Part shown: positions 18,458-27,563 of the stretch, one piece after another
Position numbering within the stretch: position 1 is the first letter of the stretch
How the letters are laid out: every line of letters begins with the position of its first letter
NCBI GenBank assembly: GCA_035559595.1
Contig: DATMBF010000033.1
Span: forward strand, 60,420-124,419
Source of the DNA: DATMBF01 sp035559595
GTDB taxonomy: Bacteria; Bacteroidota; Ignavibacteria; UBA10030
Length of the DNA: 64,000 bases
Reading direction: 5' to 3'
Translations under genes and position numbers: made by a program
The notes under the pieces: model-generated
Databases searched by the model: none
What the model saw: the letters and a program-made list of their open reading frames with translations, nothing else
Told to the model about the DNA's origin: nothing

Positions 18458-19174
18458 TCACCATCCTCCGACGACAGAGGACACTGCAACAAGAGCAGCG
18501 GTCTCTGAACGAAGCCTTCGCGGACCGAGCGAAATAGGAATACATCCCTCCGCCGAAGCCAGTTCAAGCTCGTCTTCCGTGAATCCCCCTTCCGGGCCAA
18601 TCAAAAGAAGAGCGGATTTTGCCTCCGGATGATGCTGCATCACCGCCCCGATGTATTGAGATTGTTCGATCTTCTCGTGAGGAATCAAACGGAGATGGTA
18701 TTCGTTCGCATGATGAACAATCGACTCAAACGACGAGAGCATAAAGATTCGTGGCACAAACGAGCGGCCGCATTGCTTCATCGCCGCAAGCGCAATCCTT
18801 TCAAGTCGCTCGTGTTTCTCGTGGCGTGGAATGGTTCGGTCACAGAGCATCGGCACAATGGCCCGCACACCAAGTTCAGTGGCCTTCTCGACAAGGAAAT
18901 CCAAGCGAGCAGGATTCTTGAGGAGCGAAACAGCAAGCGTGACCTCGACTTTCGGCTCGTTCACACGATGCTTCCGCTCGAGAATTTCACACTCGGCTTC
19001 GTCGTAATTAATGGATCGAATCGCCGCTTCATACATTCGATCGTTCCCGTCGGTGACGAAAATCCGCTCCCCCACCTTCTTTCTCAACACGCGTGAGAGG
19101 TGCTTCAATTCATCCCCGCGAATGAGAATCGTCGAATCGTGAATATCATCTTCCGAAACGTAAAACACATCCAT
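18458..19174 (-). CDS. rsmE: 16S rRNA (uracil1498-N3)-methyltransferase
   Basis: A 238-residue SPOUT-fold methyltransferase. The N-terminal PUA-like part has HLSRVLRKKVGERIFVTDGN, followed by LAVSLLKNPARLDFLVEKATELGV and the SAM-binding knot LLIGPEGGFTEDELELA, SLGPRRLRSETAAL, all classic RsmE segments. It methylates U1498 of 16S rRNA using SAM. It starts 3 bases after the Omp85-like gene and runs in the same direction as trkA, with no functional link beyond co-transcription. Confidence 0.95.
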   Translation of the reverse strand: MDVFYVSEDDIHDSTILIRGDELKHLSRVLRKKVGERIFVTDGNDRMYEAAIRSINYDEAECEILERKHRVNEPKVEVTLAVSLLKNPARLDFLVEKATELGVRAIVPMLCDRTIPRHEKHERLERIALAAMKQCGRSFVPRIFMLSSFESIVHHANEYHLRLIPHEKIEQSQYIGAVMQHHPEAKSALLLIGPEGGFTEDELELASAEGCIPISLGPRRLRSETAALVAVSSVVGGW

Positions 19175-19177
19175 CGC

Positions 19178-20485
19178 TTAGAACGACACCCCGAAATCGA
19201 TGTAGAATTCTCCTCTCCCCTCTTTATTCACTGCATATTCCGTTCGTGCGACAAGGCTATAGGGAAGAAGGAAGTGAATGCCGCCTCCGATACCCGACTT
19301 CCACCCCCGCATCGAGAGCGGCTCATGGCGGTCCCAGATCCTGCCGGCATCGACAAAGAGTCCCACATAGAGCCCATATCTCCAGACGCTAAATTCCGGC
19401 AACCATGAATACGGAAAGGTGTAATACCGCGGCTTCAGAATTGGGAAGCGAAGCTCCAGACTGTTCCCCATGATATTTTCCCCCTGGAACACGGTTGTGA
19501 AGTAACCGCGGATGCGTTCGTCATATCCGAAATACTCGTGACGATACGGGGGAATAATCCCGCCGCCGGAGAACATTCCGAAGGTGCGCGCTCCGAGCGT
19601 CAAATCCCCCATGAGGGAAACATACTTCCGGAAATCATAACCCATCTTAAAGAAATCGACGTCGCTTTCGCCCAGTCCGAACTTGCTTGCCGTTACTGTT
19701 GCGTACGATCCCCGCGTGGAGTACTCTTGAAGATCGCGCGTGTCGAGGACGAGGCGAACTCCGGTCGTGAGGTACGCATCGCGGCCGGTTGGCGAGACTG
19801 TTCGACCCAACCGTGCTTCAGAAACCTGCCAGATGTCGTAATTCATCCACCCCATGAGCCAGTGATAAAGGCCAAATCGCTTGCCGATCGTCAATTGTAT
19901 TGAAAGCTGCGTCTGATCATAAAGCTCATCAGTTACACTGAGCGACCGGATTCTTCCATACCGGACGAACGCTCGGAGGAAAAGATCGTCATCAGCAGTC
20001 AATTTCGGATTCTGATAGCCAAGCTGAACCCAACGGTCGAAGCCGAGGGCGAACGCAAACCAGAGCTTCTCGTTCCACCCGCGGAAATTCTGGTGGGTAA
20101 GTCCTCCACCGTAATAGAGATTTTTGGGATTGCGATACTTAATGCCTAAGATGGGAAATGGAAAGACATACCAGCGCTCATGAACGACAACCGAAAGGTC
20201 AACATGTTTTCCGTCAACGACAGAATCGAGCTCCACTCGATTGAACAATCCAAGACTGTAAATGCGCTGGAGGTCATGTTCGACGGCTTCTGCCGTGAGG
20301 ACGGAACCGACCGTAATCGACATCTCCCGTCGGATGATTTGCTCCTTCGTATGTTCATTCCCGAAGATCTCGATCTTCCGTACAATCAGGGTCGAATCAG
20401 GGATTTGCTGCGGAAGGGATTGGCCAAAGGCAACTCCGCAGAACAGGAAGGCAACGAAAGTTCTTATGATCGTTAGAAATTTCAA
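19178..20485 (-). CDS. Small Omp85-family (BamA/TamA-like) outer-membrane protein with one POTRA
   Basis: About 435 residues. From a TTG at 20485 the protein begins MKFLTIIRTFVAFLFCGVAFGQ, a good signal peptide; an upstream ATG at 20557 would place 24 unlikely residues before it. A single POTRA-like unit follows (VRKIEIFGNEHTKEQIIRREM, SLGLFNRVELDSV), then a strand-rich domain ending in aromatic YIDFGVSF, as expected of a 16-strand barrel. BamA has five POTRAs and TamA three, so this is a short member, possibly for lipid or protein transport across the outer membrane. Exact role unknown. Confidence 0.82.
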   Translation of the reverse strand: MKFLTIIRTFVAFLFCGVAFGQSLPQQIPDSTLIVRKIEIFGNEHTKEQIIRREMSITVGSVLTAEAVEHDLQRIYSLGLFNRVELDSVVDGKHVDLSVVVHERWYVFPFPILGIKYRNPKNLYYGGGLTHQNFRGWNEKLWFAFALGFDRWVQLGYQNPKLTADDDLFLRAFVRYGRIRSLSVTDELYDQTQLSIQLTIGKRFGLYHWLMGWMNYDIWQVSEARLGRTVSPTGRDAYLTTGVRLVLDTRDLQEYSTRGSYATVTASKFGLGESDVDFFKMGYDFRKYVSLMGDLTLGARTFGMFSGGGIIPPYRHEYFGYDERIRGYFTTVFQGENIMGNSLELRFPILKPRYYTFPYSWLPEFSVWRYGLYVGLFVDAGRIWDRHEPLSMRGWKSGIGGGIHFLLPYSLVARTEYAVNKEGRGEFYIDFGVSF

Positions 20486-20516
20486 GTGCTTGTCCGCTAC
20501 ATCGCTTGAACGCAAA

Positions 20517-20542
20517 GCCCCTTTCCAAGAACAGAAAGGGGC
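20517..20542 (-). terminator. Probable intrinsic terminator after the CoA-binding protein gene
   Basis: A perfect 9-base-pair stem, GCCCCTTTC at 20517-20525 and GAAAGGGGC at 20534-20542, with an 8-base loop, 20 bases past the stop of the CoA-binding gene on the minus strand. The following bases on that strand read TTTGCGTT, a weak U-run, so termination may be partial. Confidence 0.6.
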
Positions 20543-20562
20543 CGACGTGCAAAACAAAAGTT

Positions 20563-21003
20563 TCAGTGCATCAAGCGGCGATAGTCAAGAGCAATGCATC
20601 GGTCCATGACAACCTGTATTCCGGCATCTGCTGCCAGCTTTGCTGCCTCTTCATTCGAGACACCAAGCTGCATCCAGATGGCACCTGCGTTGACTGCGAT
20701 CGCCTGCTGAACGATTTCCCCAACCGCCTCAGGTCTGCGGAAGATATCGACAAGGTCGATTCTCTCCGGCACGGAAAGAAGATCAGGATAGCATTTCAAC
20801 CCAAGGACATCCTCATAGCTCGGATTAACGGGGAAGACCTTGTATCCGCGGTCAATGAGAAACTGCGCAATCTGATAACTGTCCCGCCAGGGCTTCGTCG
20901 ATGCTCCGACAACCGCAATGGTGCGAACCTGTTTGAGCAACTTACGGATTCGCACATCATCTTCAATAAGCAAGGAAGCTACCGATACGTTGCTTGCGGC
21001 CAT
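20563..21003 (-). CDS. CoA-binding domain protein (YccU-like)
   Basis: A 146-residue protein with a Rossmann-type CoA-binding domain: VRTIAVVGASTKPWRDSYQIAQFL near residues 26-50, GYKVFPVNP and later AIWMQLGVSNEEAAKLA, VVMDRCIALDY. It is a stand-alone version of the N-terminal domain of succinyl-CoA synthetase alpha; function of these single-domain proteins is not established. It follows rnc by 3 bases on the same strand and is followed by a hairpin terminator, so it may be the last gene of the fab/rnc operon. Confidence 0.85.
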   Translation of the reverse strand: MAASNVSVASLLIEDDVRIRKLLKQVRTIAVVGASTKPWRDSYQIAQFLIDRGYKVFPVNPSYEDVLGLKCYPDLLSVPERIDLVDIFRRPEAVGEIVQQAIAVNAGAIWMQLGVSNEEAAKLAADAGIQVVMDRCIALDYRRLMH

Positions 21004-21006
21004 GAA

Positions 21007-21816
21007 TTATCCTTGATGAGCGTGCATGTGCTCAATCTTTTCTAACGCTTGAAAAGCGGCAGCCTGCTCAGCCTCTTTCTTGCTTCTCCCGCTTCCGATA
21101 CCGTACTGTTCGTTCCCGAGGTAAACTTCAATCGTGAACCGGCGGTCGTGATCTGGTCCCTCCTCGCGAACAATCGAATACTTTGGAATGCCGAGGGCAT
21201 GGGCTTGAGAGTATTCAAGCAGGGCGCTTTTGTAGTTGTCATCGGCAGACTCCAGATGCTCAACGTCGACGTTCTCCAACAAGGTGTGATAGACAAAATC
21301 GCTTGCCGCTTTCAGTCCACCGTCAAGATAAAGAGCGCCGATGATAGCCTCAAACGCATCTGCGAGAATCGAATCGGAACCGCTGCCAAGAGATTGCAGG
21401 GCACTTGGACTGAGAAAGAGAAAATCGGCAAGTTGAAGGTCTCTTGCTCGCTGCGCGAGAATCTTGCGGTTGACGAGACGGGAACGGTATTTCGTGAGCT
21501 CGCCTTCTGCAAGCGGGGGATGCTGTTTGTGGAGAAAATCCGCCACGATGAAATTCAGGAGGGCATCGCCAAGGAATTCGAGCCGCTCGTTGGAGTTCCA
21601 TCCGGCAGGAGTAAACTGAAGGTACGAGCGATGAAGAAGCGACTCGAGAAAATACCTCCATTCTGTTGGATGATATCGGAGAATGGACTCAAACTTCTGG
21701 AAGGGGAACGGCTTCCCGTTGAGGAGGGCGCGAACCGTATCATCCTTGATGCGGTTTGGTACTCTACGCCGGGGAAGAAATGAGTGGATGAGATTTCGGA
21801 TTGATTCTGTTAACAC
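21007..21816 (-). CDS. rnc: Ribonuclease III
   Basis: A 269-residue double-strand-specific endoribonuclease. The catalytic signature NERLEFLGDALLNFIVADF lies near residue 78, a second acidic site in DAFEAIIGALYLDGG, and a double-stranded-RNA-binding domain in the last 75 residues (YKSALLEYSQA, GIGSGRSKKEAEQAAAFQAL). The start is a GTG at 21816; no internal ATG gives a complete N-terminus. About 35 residues before the RNase III fold are longer than in E. coli. It is the gene after fabF with a 31-base gap, a common arrangement in fatty-acid operons. Confidence 0.95.
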   Translation of the reverse strand: MLTESIRNLIHSFLPRRRVPNRIKDDTVRALLNGKPFPFQKFESILRYHPTEWRYFLESLLHRSYLQFTPAGWNSNERLEFLGDALLNFIVADFLHKQHPPLAEGELTKYRSRLVNRKILAQRARDLQLADFLFLSPSALQSLGSGSDSILADAFEAIIGALYLDGGLKAASDFVYHTLLENVDVEHLESADDNYKSALLEYSQAHALGIPKYSIVREEGPDHDRRFTIEVYLGNEQYGIGSGRSKKEAEQAAAFQALEKIEHMHAHQG

Positions 21817-21847
21817 AGAACTCTGCGCACCTCCGCGCCCCAGCCTC

Positions 21848-23107
21848 CTATTCCTGAAATTTCTTCACGAGAATGGAAGCGTTGTGTCCACCGAAACCGA
21901 ACGTATTGCTAATGGCGGCACTTACTTCCCACTCCTGAGCCTTGTTGGGAACGTAGTTGAGGTCGCACTCAGGATCGGGAACTTCGTAATTGATCGTAGG
22001 GTGAACTTTGTTGTTTTTGACCTCGAGGACGGTCGCGATGAGCTCGACAGCACCGGCGGCTCCGAGCAAATGCCCAATCATCGACTTCGTCGAGTTGATG
22101 GCCATCTTCTTGGCATGTTCACCGAAGACGGTTTTGATGGCGGCCGTTTCACTTTTGTCGCCAACAGGCGTTGAAGTTCCATGAGTGTTAATGTGTTGCA
22201 CCTCTTCGGGCTTCATCCCTGCATCCCGCAAGGCCAGCCGCATAGACCGGACGGCCCCCTCGCCCCCCGGCGCGGGCTCGGTGATGTGGTGTGCGTCTGC
22301 CGTAAAGCCTATTCCTCCGATCTCGGCGTAAATCTTTGCACCTCGATCCAGCGCGTGATTCAATTCTTCGAGGATGAGGATTCCAGCACCTTCGCCCATC
22401 ACAAATCCGTCGCGCTGCGCGTCAAACGGCCGACTCGCCTTCTCAGGCGCGTCATTGCGTGTGGAGAGAGCCTTCATTGCATTGAATCCACCGATTCCCA
22501 TCGGACAGATTGCCGCTTCCGAGCCTCCGGTCACCATAATGTCCGCGTCTCCGCGCTGGATGAGCATGAAGGCATCTCCAATGGCATGCGACGCTGTTGC
22601 ACACGCCGACGTTGTTGCATAGTTTGGACCTTTCAGCCCATACTTCATGGAAATCCGGCCGGGAGCAATATCGGAAATCATCATCGGGATAAAGAACGGA
22701 CTGATGCGATGGGGACCTTTATTCTCGTACAGGTTTTCGGATTGCTTGTGGTATGTCCACATTCCGCCGATACCTGATCCGACAATAACTCCGATCCTCT
22801 CTTTATCTTCTTTCTCGAGGTTTAATTCGGCGTCTTTAATCGCCATCTCGGCTCCCGCCAAAGCATATTGCGTGAAGAGATCGCACCGCTGCGCAAGCTT
22901 CCGATCCATGAATTTCAACGGGTCGAACCCCTTCACCTCGCACGCGAACTTCGTATCGTAGTTCGTTGTATCAAAGTACGTAATGGGTCCTGCACCACTC
23001 TTGCCCTCGAGGAGGCTCTTCCAGTATTCTTCCACCGAAAGCCCGATGGGCGTAACGGCCCCCAATCCGGTGATGACAACCCTGCGTCGCTGTCCGTTCA
23101 TTCCCAT
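21848..23107 (-). CDS. fabF: 3-oxoacyl-[ACP] synthase II
   Basis: About 419 residues, elongating acyl-ACP with malonyl-ACP. The Cys-His-His triad is visible: Cys in TTSACATASHAIG, His in NTHGTSTPVGD and His in SMIGHLLGAAGAVE. The start chosen is ATG 23107 (MGMNGQRRRVVITGLG) because GAGGAA lies 7 bases upstream; the frame extends to 23140 without family character. It follows acpP, with a 103-base gap holding a GC-rich hairpin. Confidence 0.96.
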   Translation of the reverse strand: MGMNGQRRRVVITGLGAVTPIGLSVEEYWKSLLEGKSGAGPITYFDTTNYDTKFACEVKGFDPLKFMDRKLAQRCDLFTQYALAGAEMAIKDAELNLEKEDKERIGVIVGSGIGGMWTYHKQSENLYENKGPHRISPFFIPMMISDIAPGRISMKYGLKGPNYATTSACATASHAIGDAFMLIQRGDADIMVTGGSEAAICPMGIGGFNAMKALSTRNDAPEKASRPFDAQRDGFVMGEGAGILILEELNHALDRGAKIYAEIGGIGFTADAHHITEPAPGGEGAVRSMRLALRDAGMKPEEVQHINTHGTSTPVGDKSETAAIKTVFGEHAKKMAINSTKSMIGHLLGAAGAVELIATVLEVKNNKVHPTINYEVPDPECDLNYVPNKAQEWEVSAAISNTFGFGGHNASILVKKFQE

Positions 23108-23186
23108 GATCAGATTCCTCATGTCGTCTCTCTCATGCAAACATCGCTACTCCCTTGACGGCAACGAGCCGCTGCGCGGGAGTGTG

Positions 23187-23208
23187 CCCTGCCACGCGCG
23201 GCGCAGGG
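23187..23208 (-). promoter_or_regulatory. GC-rich hairpin between acpP and fabF
   Basis: CCCTGC at 23187-23192 pairs with GCAGGG at 23203-23208 around a 10-base GC-rich loop, beginning 3 bases past the acpP stop codon. No U-run follows on the minus strand, so it is unlikely to terminate; it could protect the 3' end of a processed acpP message, which would allow more ACP than FabF. That role is inference. Confidence 0.35.
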
Positions 23209-23210
23209 GG

Positions 23211-23450
23211 TCACTTTCCGGTTTTCTCTTTGATGTACTTGATCGCATCCCCGACAGTGGAAATTTTTTCTGCATCTTCATCGGGAATCTGCATATTGAA
23301 AGCTTTTTCGAACTCCATCACGAGTTCGACGGTATCGAGGGAGTCGGCACCGAGGTCGTTCGTGAATGATGCTTCGGGCGTAATCTGCCCTTCATCCACA
23401 CCGAGTTTTGAGACGATGATTTCTTTGACCTTTGCTTCGATGTCCGCCAT
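23211..23450 (-). CDS. acpP: Acyl carrier protein
   Basis: A 79-residue acidic protein with the phosphopantetheine attachment serine in LGADSLDTVELVM near residue 39. Length, acidity and the position between fabG and fabF are all standard. It carries growing acyl chains for FabD, FabH, FabG and FabF and donates to PlsX. The upstream TTCAGAAAGGAGATTCTC gives a strong ribosome site (AAGGAG) before the ATG. Confidence 0.97.
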   Translation of the reverse strand: MADIEAKVKEIIVSKLGVDEGQITPEASFTNDLGADSLDTVELVMEFEKAFNMQIPDEDAEKISTVGDAIKYIKEKTGK

Positions 23451-23496
23451 GAGAATCTCCTTTCTGAAAGTTGAATTTTCCCGTAGGGTTAAATGA

Positions 23497-24243
23497 TTAC
23501 ATCACAATTCCGCCGTCCACACACAGCACCTGTCCCGTCATATAGCTTGAGGCCGGAGAAGCCAAAAACACTACAACGCTTGCGATCTCTTCCGGCTTTG
23601 CCGTTCGTTTCAAAGGGATCATAGTGAGCAGTGCCTCTCTTTGTTGGGGGGTGAGCTTTTCAGTCATGTCTGTATCGACAAATCCCGGCGCAACAGCATT
23701 GACCTGAATATTGCGCGAAGCAAGCTCTTTTGCAAGAGTCTTTGTCATGCCGATCATGCCGGCTTTGGCTGATGCGTAGTTTGCCTGCCCCGGATTGCCA
23801 ATAACGCCTGCAATCGAGCTTATATTTATGATTCGCCCCGAGCGCTGGCTCATCATCTGTTTACAAACGGCTTTGGAGAAATTGAAAGCACTCTTGAGAT
23901 TCGTGTCGATGACTTCGTCCCAGTCCTCTTCACTCATCCTCATCAGCAAAGTGTCTTTCGTGATCCCAGCATTGTTCACCAGAATATCGATCCGCTGAAA
24001 GGTTTTAATCGTCTCGTCAACCACTCTTCCTGCTTCCACAAAACTCTTTGCGTCCGACTGAATAGCAAGCGCCTTGCGACCTCGCGACTCGATTTCCCGC
24101 ACCGTGGCCTCTGCTGCAGACGCAGCGCTCTTATAGGTGAGCGCCACGTGAGCTCCCTCAGAAGCAAAAGCCAAAGCAATCGCTTTTCCGATTCCGCGCG
24201 AACCGCCGGTGACCAATGCAATTTTATCTTGAAGAACACTCAT
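23497..24243 (-). CDS. fabG: 3-oxoacyl-[ACP] reductase
   Basis: About 248 residues from the ATG at 24243, a short-chain dehydrogenase/reductase that reduces beta-ketoacyl-ACP with NADPH. Motifs: TGGSRGIGKAIA for the cofactor, NNAGITKD, catalytic Ser in INISSIAG, and Tyr-Lys in YASAKAG. The C-terminal segment VDGGIVM is typical. The open frame extends 13 residues upstream into fabD, so the ATG 4 bases past the fabD stop is preferred. Confidence 0.96.
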   Translation of the reverse strand: MSVLQDKIALVTGGSRGIGKAIALAFASEGAHVALTYKSAASAAEATVREIESRGRKALAIQSDAKSFVEAGRVVDETIKTFQRIDILVNNAGITKDTLLMRMSEEDWDEVIDTNLKSAFNFSKAVCKQMMSQRSGRIINISSIAGVIGNPGQANYASAKAGMIGMTKTLAKELASRNIQVNAVAPGFVDTDMTEKLTPQQREALLTMIPLKRTAKPEEIASVVVFLASPASSYMTGQVLCVDGGIVM

Positions 24244-24247
24244 CTCA

Positions 24248-25162
24248 TTATGTTGAAACCAAAAGACCTGCGAACTTGTCAACGCCCGTCACGTCGACGG
24301 TTCCATTGATGCGCTTGACCAACCCCTGCAAAACCTTCCCCGGTCCGAGTTCAACAAAATGCGTTGCGCCGTCGGCAATCATGTTTACGACCGTTTCTTC
24401 CCAGCGGACCGGACTCGTTACTTGCCGACAGAGGAGTTCGCGAATCTCTTCTCTCTTATGAACGGGCCGCGCGGTCACATTTGCATAGACCGGAATTTTC
24501 GCATCGTGAATCTCAACGCGGTCCAGAGCCTCCTTGAGTTTTTCACGAGCCGACTCCATGAGTGGTGAGTGAAACGCGCCGCTGACCGGCAATTCCTTTA
24601 CAAGCTTCGCGCCACGCTCTTTCGCAAGAACCATTGCTTTCCGGACGCCATTCACGGAGCCGGAGATCACAATTTGACCCGGCGAATTGAAGTTCGCCGG
24701 TTGTACTATCCCCTCTGCCTCTGCTTCGCGACAGATTTCCGTGAGCTTGCCTGGATCGAGGCCAACAACTGCGGCCATTGTCCCCGGACGTTCGGTCCCC
24801 GCCTGCTGCATCAACTCCCCACGAAGACGAACAAGTTTCAATCCATCTTCGAACGAGATCGATCCCGCACAGACCAGCGCCGAATATTCTCCCAACGAAT
24901 GTCCGGCCGCCATAGAGGGCCGAAACGCAGTGTAGAGCTTTGTGAGAACAATCGAATGAAGAAAAATTGCCGGCTGCGTATTCTTTGTTTGCCTGAGCTC
25001 TTCTTCCGGTCCCTCAAAGCAGAGGCGACTCAGCGGAAATCCAAGAAGCTGATCGGCGCGCTCAAAGAGTTCCTTCGCAGTCGGGCTGTTCTCGTAAATG
25101 TCCTTCCCCATGCCAACATATTGAGATCCCTGACCGGGGAAGACGAAGGCGATCGTACTCAT
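24248..25162 (-). CDS. fabD: Malonyl-CoA:ACP transacylase
   Basis: A 304-residue acyltransferase loading malonate onto ACP. FPGQGSQYVGMG opens the protein, the active-site serine is in AGHSLGEYSAL near residue 92, the substrate Arg follows in RLRGELMQ, and the catalytic His is in SGAFHSPLM near residue 200. It lies between fabH (6 bases upstream) and fabG (4 bases downstream). Confidence 0.96.
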   Translation of the reverse strand: MSTIAFVFPGQGSQYVGMGKDIYENSPTAKELFERADQLLGFPLSRLCFEGPEEELRQTKNTQPAIFLHSIVLTKLYTAFRPSMAAGHSLGEYSALVCAGSISFEDGLKLVRLRGELMQQAGTERPGTMAAVVGLDPGKLTEICREAEAEGIVQPANFNSPGQIVISGSVNGVRKAMVLAKERGAKLVKELPVSGAFHSPLMESAREKLKEALDRVEIHDAKIPVYANVTARPVHKREEIRELLCRQVTSPVRWEETVVNMIADGATHFVELGPGKVLQGLVKRINGTVDVTGVDKFAGLLVST

Positions 25163-25168
25163 CCGGGT

Positions 25169-26179
25169 CTACGGCTTAGCCGGATTAACCAACGACCACT
25201 TCACGTAAACCGCTCCCCATGTATAACCAGCACCAAAACTTGCCAAAACGATATTCTGTCCACGCCTTAATTTCCCACACTCCCACCACTCAGAGAGACA
25301 CAGTGGAATCGTTGCGGCCGTTGTGTTCCCGTATTTATCGATATTGATCATCACTTTGGAGCGATCCAGCCCCATCCGATCGGCCGTGGCATCGATAATC
25401 CGAAGATTCGCCTGGTGTGGCACGAGCCATGCAACATCTTCTGGTTTGAGGTTGTTCCGCTGCATGATTTCCGCCGAAACTTCTGCCATACCGATGACCG
25501 CAACTTTAAACACAGCTTTCCCATCCTGATAAATATAATGCCATCGTTTATCGACGGACTCATGACTTGCCGGCACGAGACTCCCACCGGCCCTTTGATA
25601 TAAATACTGACCTCCCGATCCGTCAACATACAGTTTGTGGTCGATGATACCGTATGCCTCATCCTCAGACGGTTCGAGCAGGACGACCCCAGCAGCATCA
25701 CCAAAGAGAATACAAGTATTCCTGTCGGTGTAGTCGACAATGGCACTCATTTTGTCTGCACCGACGACAAGAACCTTTGAGTATGCCCCACTCTCGATGA
25801 ATTGAGCACCGGCCACCAGGGCATAAAGAAACCCCGAACAGGCTGCGTTCAGGTCGAATCCCCAGGCGTTTTTGGCGCCAATCTTCTCTTGAATCACGCA
25901 TGCTGTTGAGGGAAACATCATGTCCGGCGTTACCGTGGCAACGATTATCACTTCGATATCTTCCGGCGTGATCCCTCGACGGCTCAGAAGAGGCTGAATT
26001 GCTCTCACCGCCAGGTCCGAAGTCGCCCCTTGTTCGAGGATGCGCCGTTCACGAATTCCCGTGCGTGTGCGTATCCACTCATCGCTCGTCTCGACCATCT
26101 TTTCCAGGTCGGCGTTGCTGAGAACTTTGTCGGGCACATAGTGCGAAACTGCGGTAATTGTCGCGCGGCGTTTGGGCAT
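25169..26179 (-). CDS. fabH: 3-oxoacyl-[ACP] synthase III
   Basis: A 336-residue initiation condensing enzyme joining acyl-CoA and malonyl-ACP. The Cys-His-Asn triad is visible: Cys in NAACSGFLYAL, His in WLVPHQANLRII, Asn in YGNTTAATIP. The N-terminus MPKRRATITAVSHYVPDKVLSN fits. It follows plsX by 15 bases on the same strand. Confidence 0.96.
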   Translation of the reverse strand: MPKRRATITAVSHYVPDKVLSNADLEKMVETSDEWIRTRTGIRERRILEQGATSDLAVRAIQPLLSRRGITPEDIEVIIVATVTPDMMFPSTACVIQEKIGAKNAWGFDLNAACSGFLYALVAGAQFIESGAYSKVLVVGADKMSAIVDYTDRNTCILFGDAAGVVLLEPSEDEAYGIIDHKLYVDGSGGQYLYQRAGGSLVPASHESVDKRWHYIYQDGKAVFKVAVIGMAEVSAEIMQRNNLKPEDVAWLVPHQANLRIIDATADRMGLDRSKVMINIDKYGNTTAATIPLCLSEWWECGKLRRGQNIVLASFGAGYTWGAVYVKWSLVNPAKP

Positions 26180-26194
26180 AGACTTAGGCTGGCG

Positions 26195-27289
26195 TTAGGA
26201 AGCCGTCGCGAGTGCGGAACCGGTGGGTTGCGTCGGCGTCACCACAGCGAGCGCTTCTTCGATGTATCGGTTCAGGTGCATGCGGGCGACTTCGGCTGCC
26301 CGGAAAATCATGTTCTGGATTCCGCGTGGAGTTGAGCTGCCGTGACCGATAATCGATACACCGTTCACCCCGAGCACCGGAACTCCGCCGTGTTCGTTGG
26401 GATCCATGTCTGACAGTGCTGTGCGTAGCGCTCCCCGGGCGAGTCCGACGAGGATTTTATAGAAGAAATTCCGATTTGCAACGCTTGTCAAGCGTGCTTT
26501 CAAGAAATGAGGAACACTTTCACCAAACTTCAATACGATATTACCGACAAAACCGTCACAAACAACGACATCGACCGTCCCCTTGAGGATATCTCTCCCC
26601 TCAACATTACCGACAAAGTTGAGCGAACTCTCCGACAGAAGCTTGTACGCCTCGAGGACAACTTCTGTCCCTTTCGACTTCTCCTCTCCCACATTCAGCA
26701 AGCCGACATTCGGATTCTCTTTCTTCATGATCTTTTTGTAGTAGATACTTCCCATTACCGCAAATTGATAGAGGTGCTGAGCCCGACAATCGACGTTGGT
26801 ACCTGCATCCATTACCAGCACCGGGTCTTTGACCGAGGGAAAGAACGTCCCGATGGTGGGTCGACTTACCCCCTTCACTCGACCGAGAATCAACGTCGAA
26901 GCAGAAAGCACTGCTCCGGTGTTGCCCGCGCTCACAAAGGCGTCCGCTTTACCTTCCTGATGGAGACGCATACCGACGGAAAGCGACGAGTTCTTCTTTT
27001 GCTTCAGCGCGGCTGTTGGCGAATCTTCCATCGAGATGACCTCGGGAGCATCAATCACAGACAGTGCAAGACCATCTGCCCCATAAGCGTTCAACTGCTC
27101 GCGGATCGCGCGTTCATTCCCAACCAGAATGATCTCAAGACGGTTTGACGAGTGGCGCAACGCGTCCACGGCACCTTTGACCTCATTGCCGGGCGCGAAG
27201 TCGCCTCCCATCGCATCAACAACGATTTTAAGTTTCGGGGCCGGCTCCATCGTTTTGATTGGGGCAGAATTGTCGGCTGTGGCCTTCAT
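26195..27289 (-). CDS. plsX: Phosphate acyltransferase PlsX
   Basis: About 364 residues; makes acyl-phosphate from acyl-ACP for phospholipid synthesis. The signature IVVDAMGGDFAPG lies near residue 21, with SVGMRLHQEGKADAFVSAGNTGAV and GHGSSTPRGIQNMI later. Three in-frame ATG codons are possible (27331, 27289, 27250); 27289 has a GAGAG-like site about 12 bases upstream and is chosen with modest certainty. The N-terminal residues before the signature are not conserved. Confidence 0.93.
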   Translation of the reverse strand: MKATADNSAPIKTMEPAPKLKIVVDAMGGDFAPGNEVKGAVDALRHSSNRLEIILVGNERAIREQLNAYGADGLALSVIDAPEVISMEDSPTAALKQKKNSSLSVGMRLHQEGKADAFVSAGNTGAVLSASTLILGRVKGVSRPTIGTFFPSVKDPVLVMDAGTNVDCRAQHLYQFAVMGSIYYKKIMKKENPNVGLLNVGEEKSKGTEVVLEAYKLLSESSLNFVGNVEGRDILKGTVDVVVCDGFVGNIVLKFGESVPHFLKARLTSVANRNFFYKILVGLARGALRTALSDMDPNEHGGVPVLGVNGVSIIGHGSSTPRGIQNMIFRAAEVARMHLNRYIEEALAVVTPTQPTGSALATAS

Positions 27290-27354
27290 GGGAAGCAGAT
27301 TCTCTCTTTCTCGACGAACCTCCCACGGCATGAAGGAGCAACGAAAATACCGGA

Positions 27355-27537
27355 TCAGGCTTCTTTCGGAACGATAATTGAACGGCCGTTATAGTAGCCG
27401 CAATTCGGGCAGACTCGATGCTGCAGCTTTTGCTCGTGACATTGCGGGCACTCCACTGTTGCCGGAACCGTGGCTTTATAATGCGTCCGACGTTTACGGC
27501 TGCGGGATTTCGAATGGCGTCGTTTCGGATTTGGCAT
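27355..27537 (-). CDS. rpmF: 50S ribosomal protein L32
   Basis: A 60-residue basic protein beginning MPNPKRRHSKSRSRKRRTHYK, with two zinc-binding cysteine pairs (CPQCHEQ and CPNCGYYNGR). GAGGAA stands 7 bases before the ATG. It sits between DUF177 and plsX, its near-universal neighbours, linking ribosome and lipid synthesis in one transcript. Confidence 0.98.
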   Translation of the reverse strand: MPNPKRRHSKSRSRKRRTHYKATVPATVECPQCHEQKLQHRVCPNCGYYNGRSIIVPKEA

Positions 27538-27563
27538 GGAAAGATTCCTCGTTCAACCTTGTG

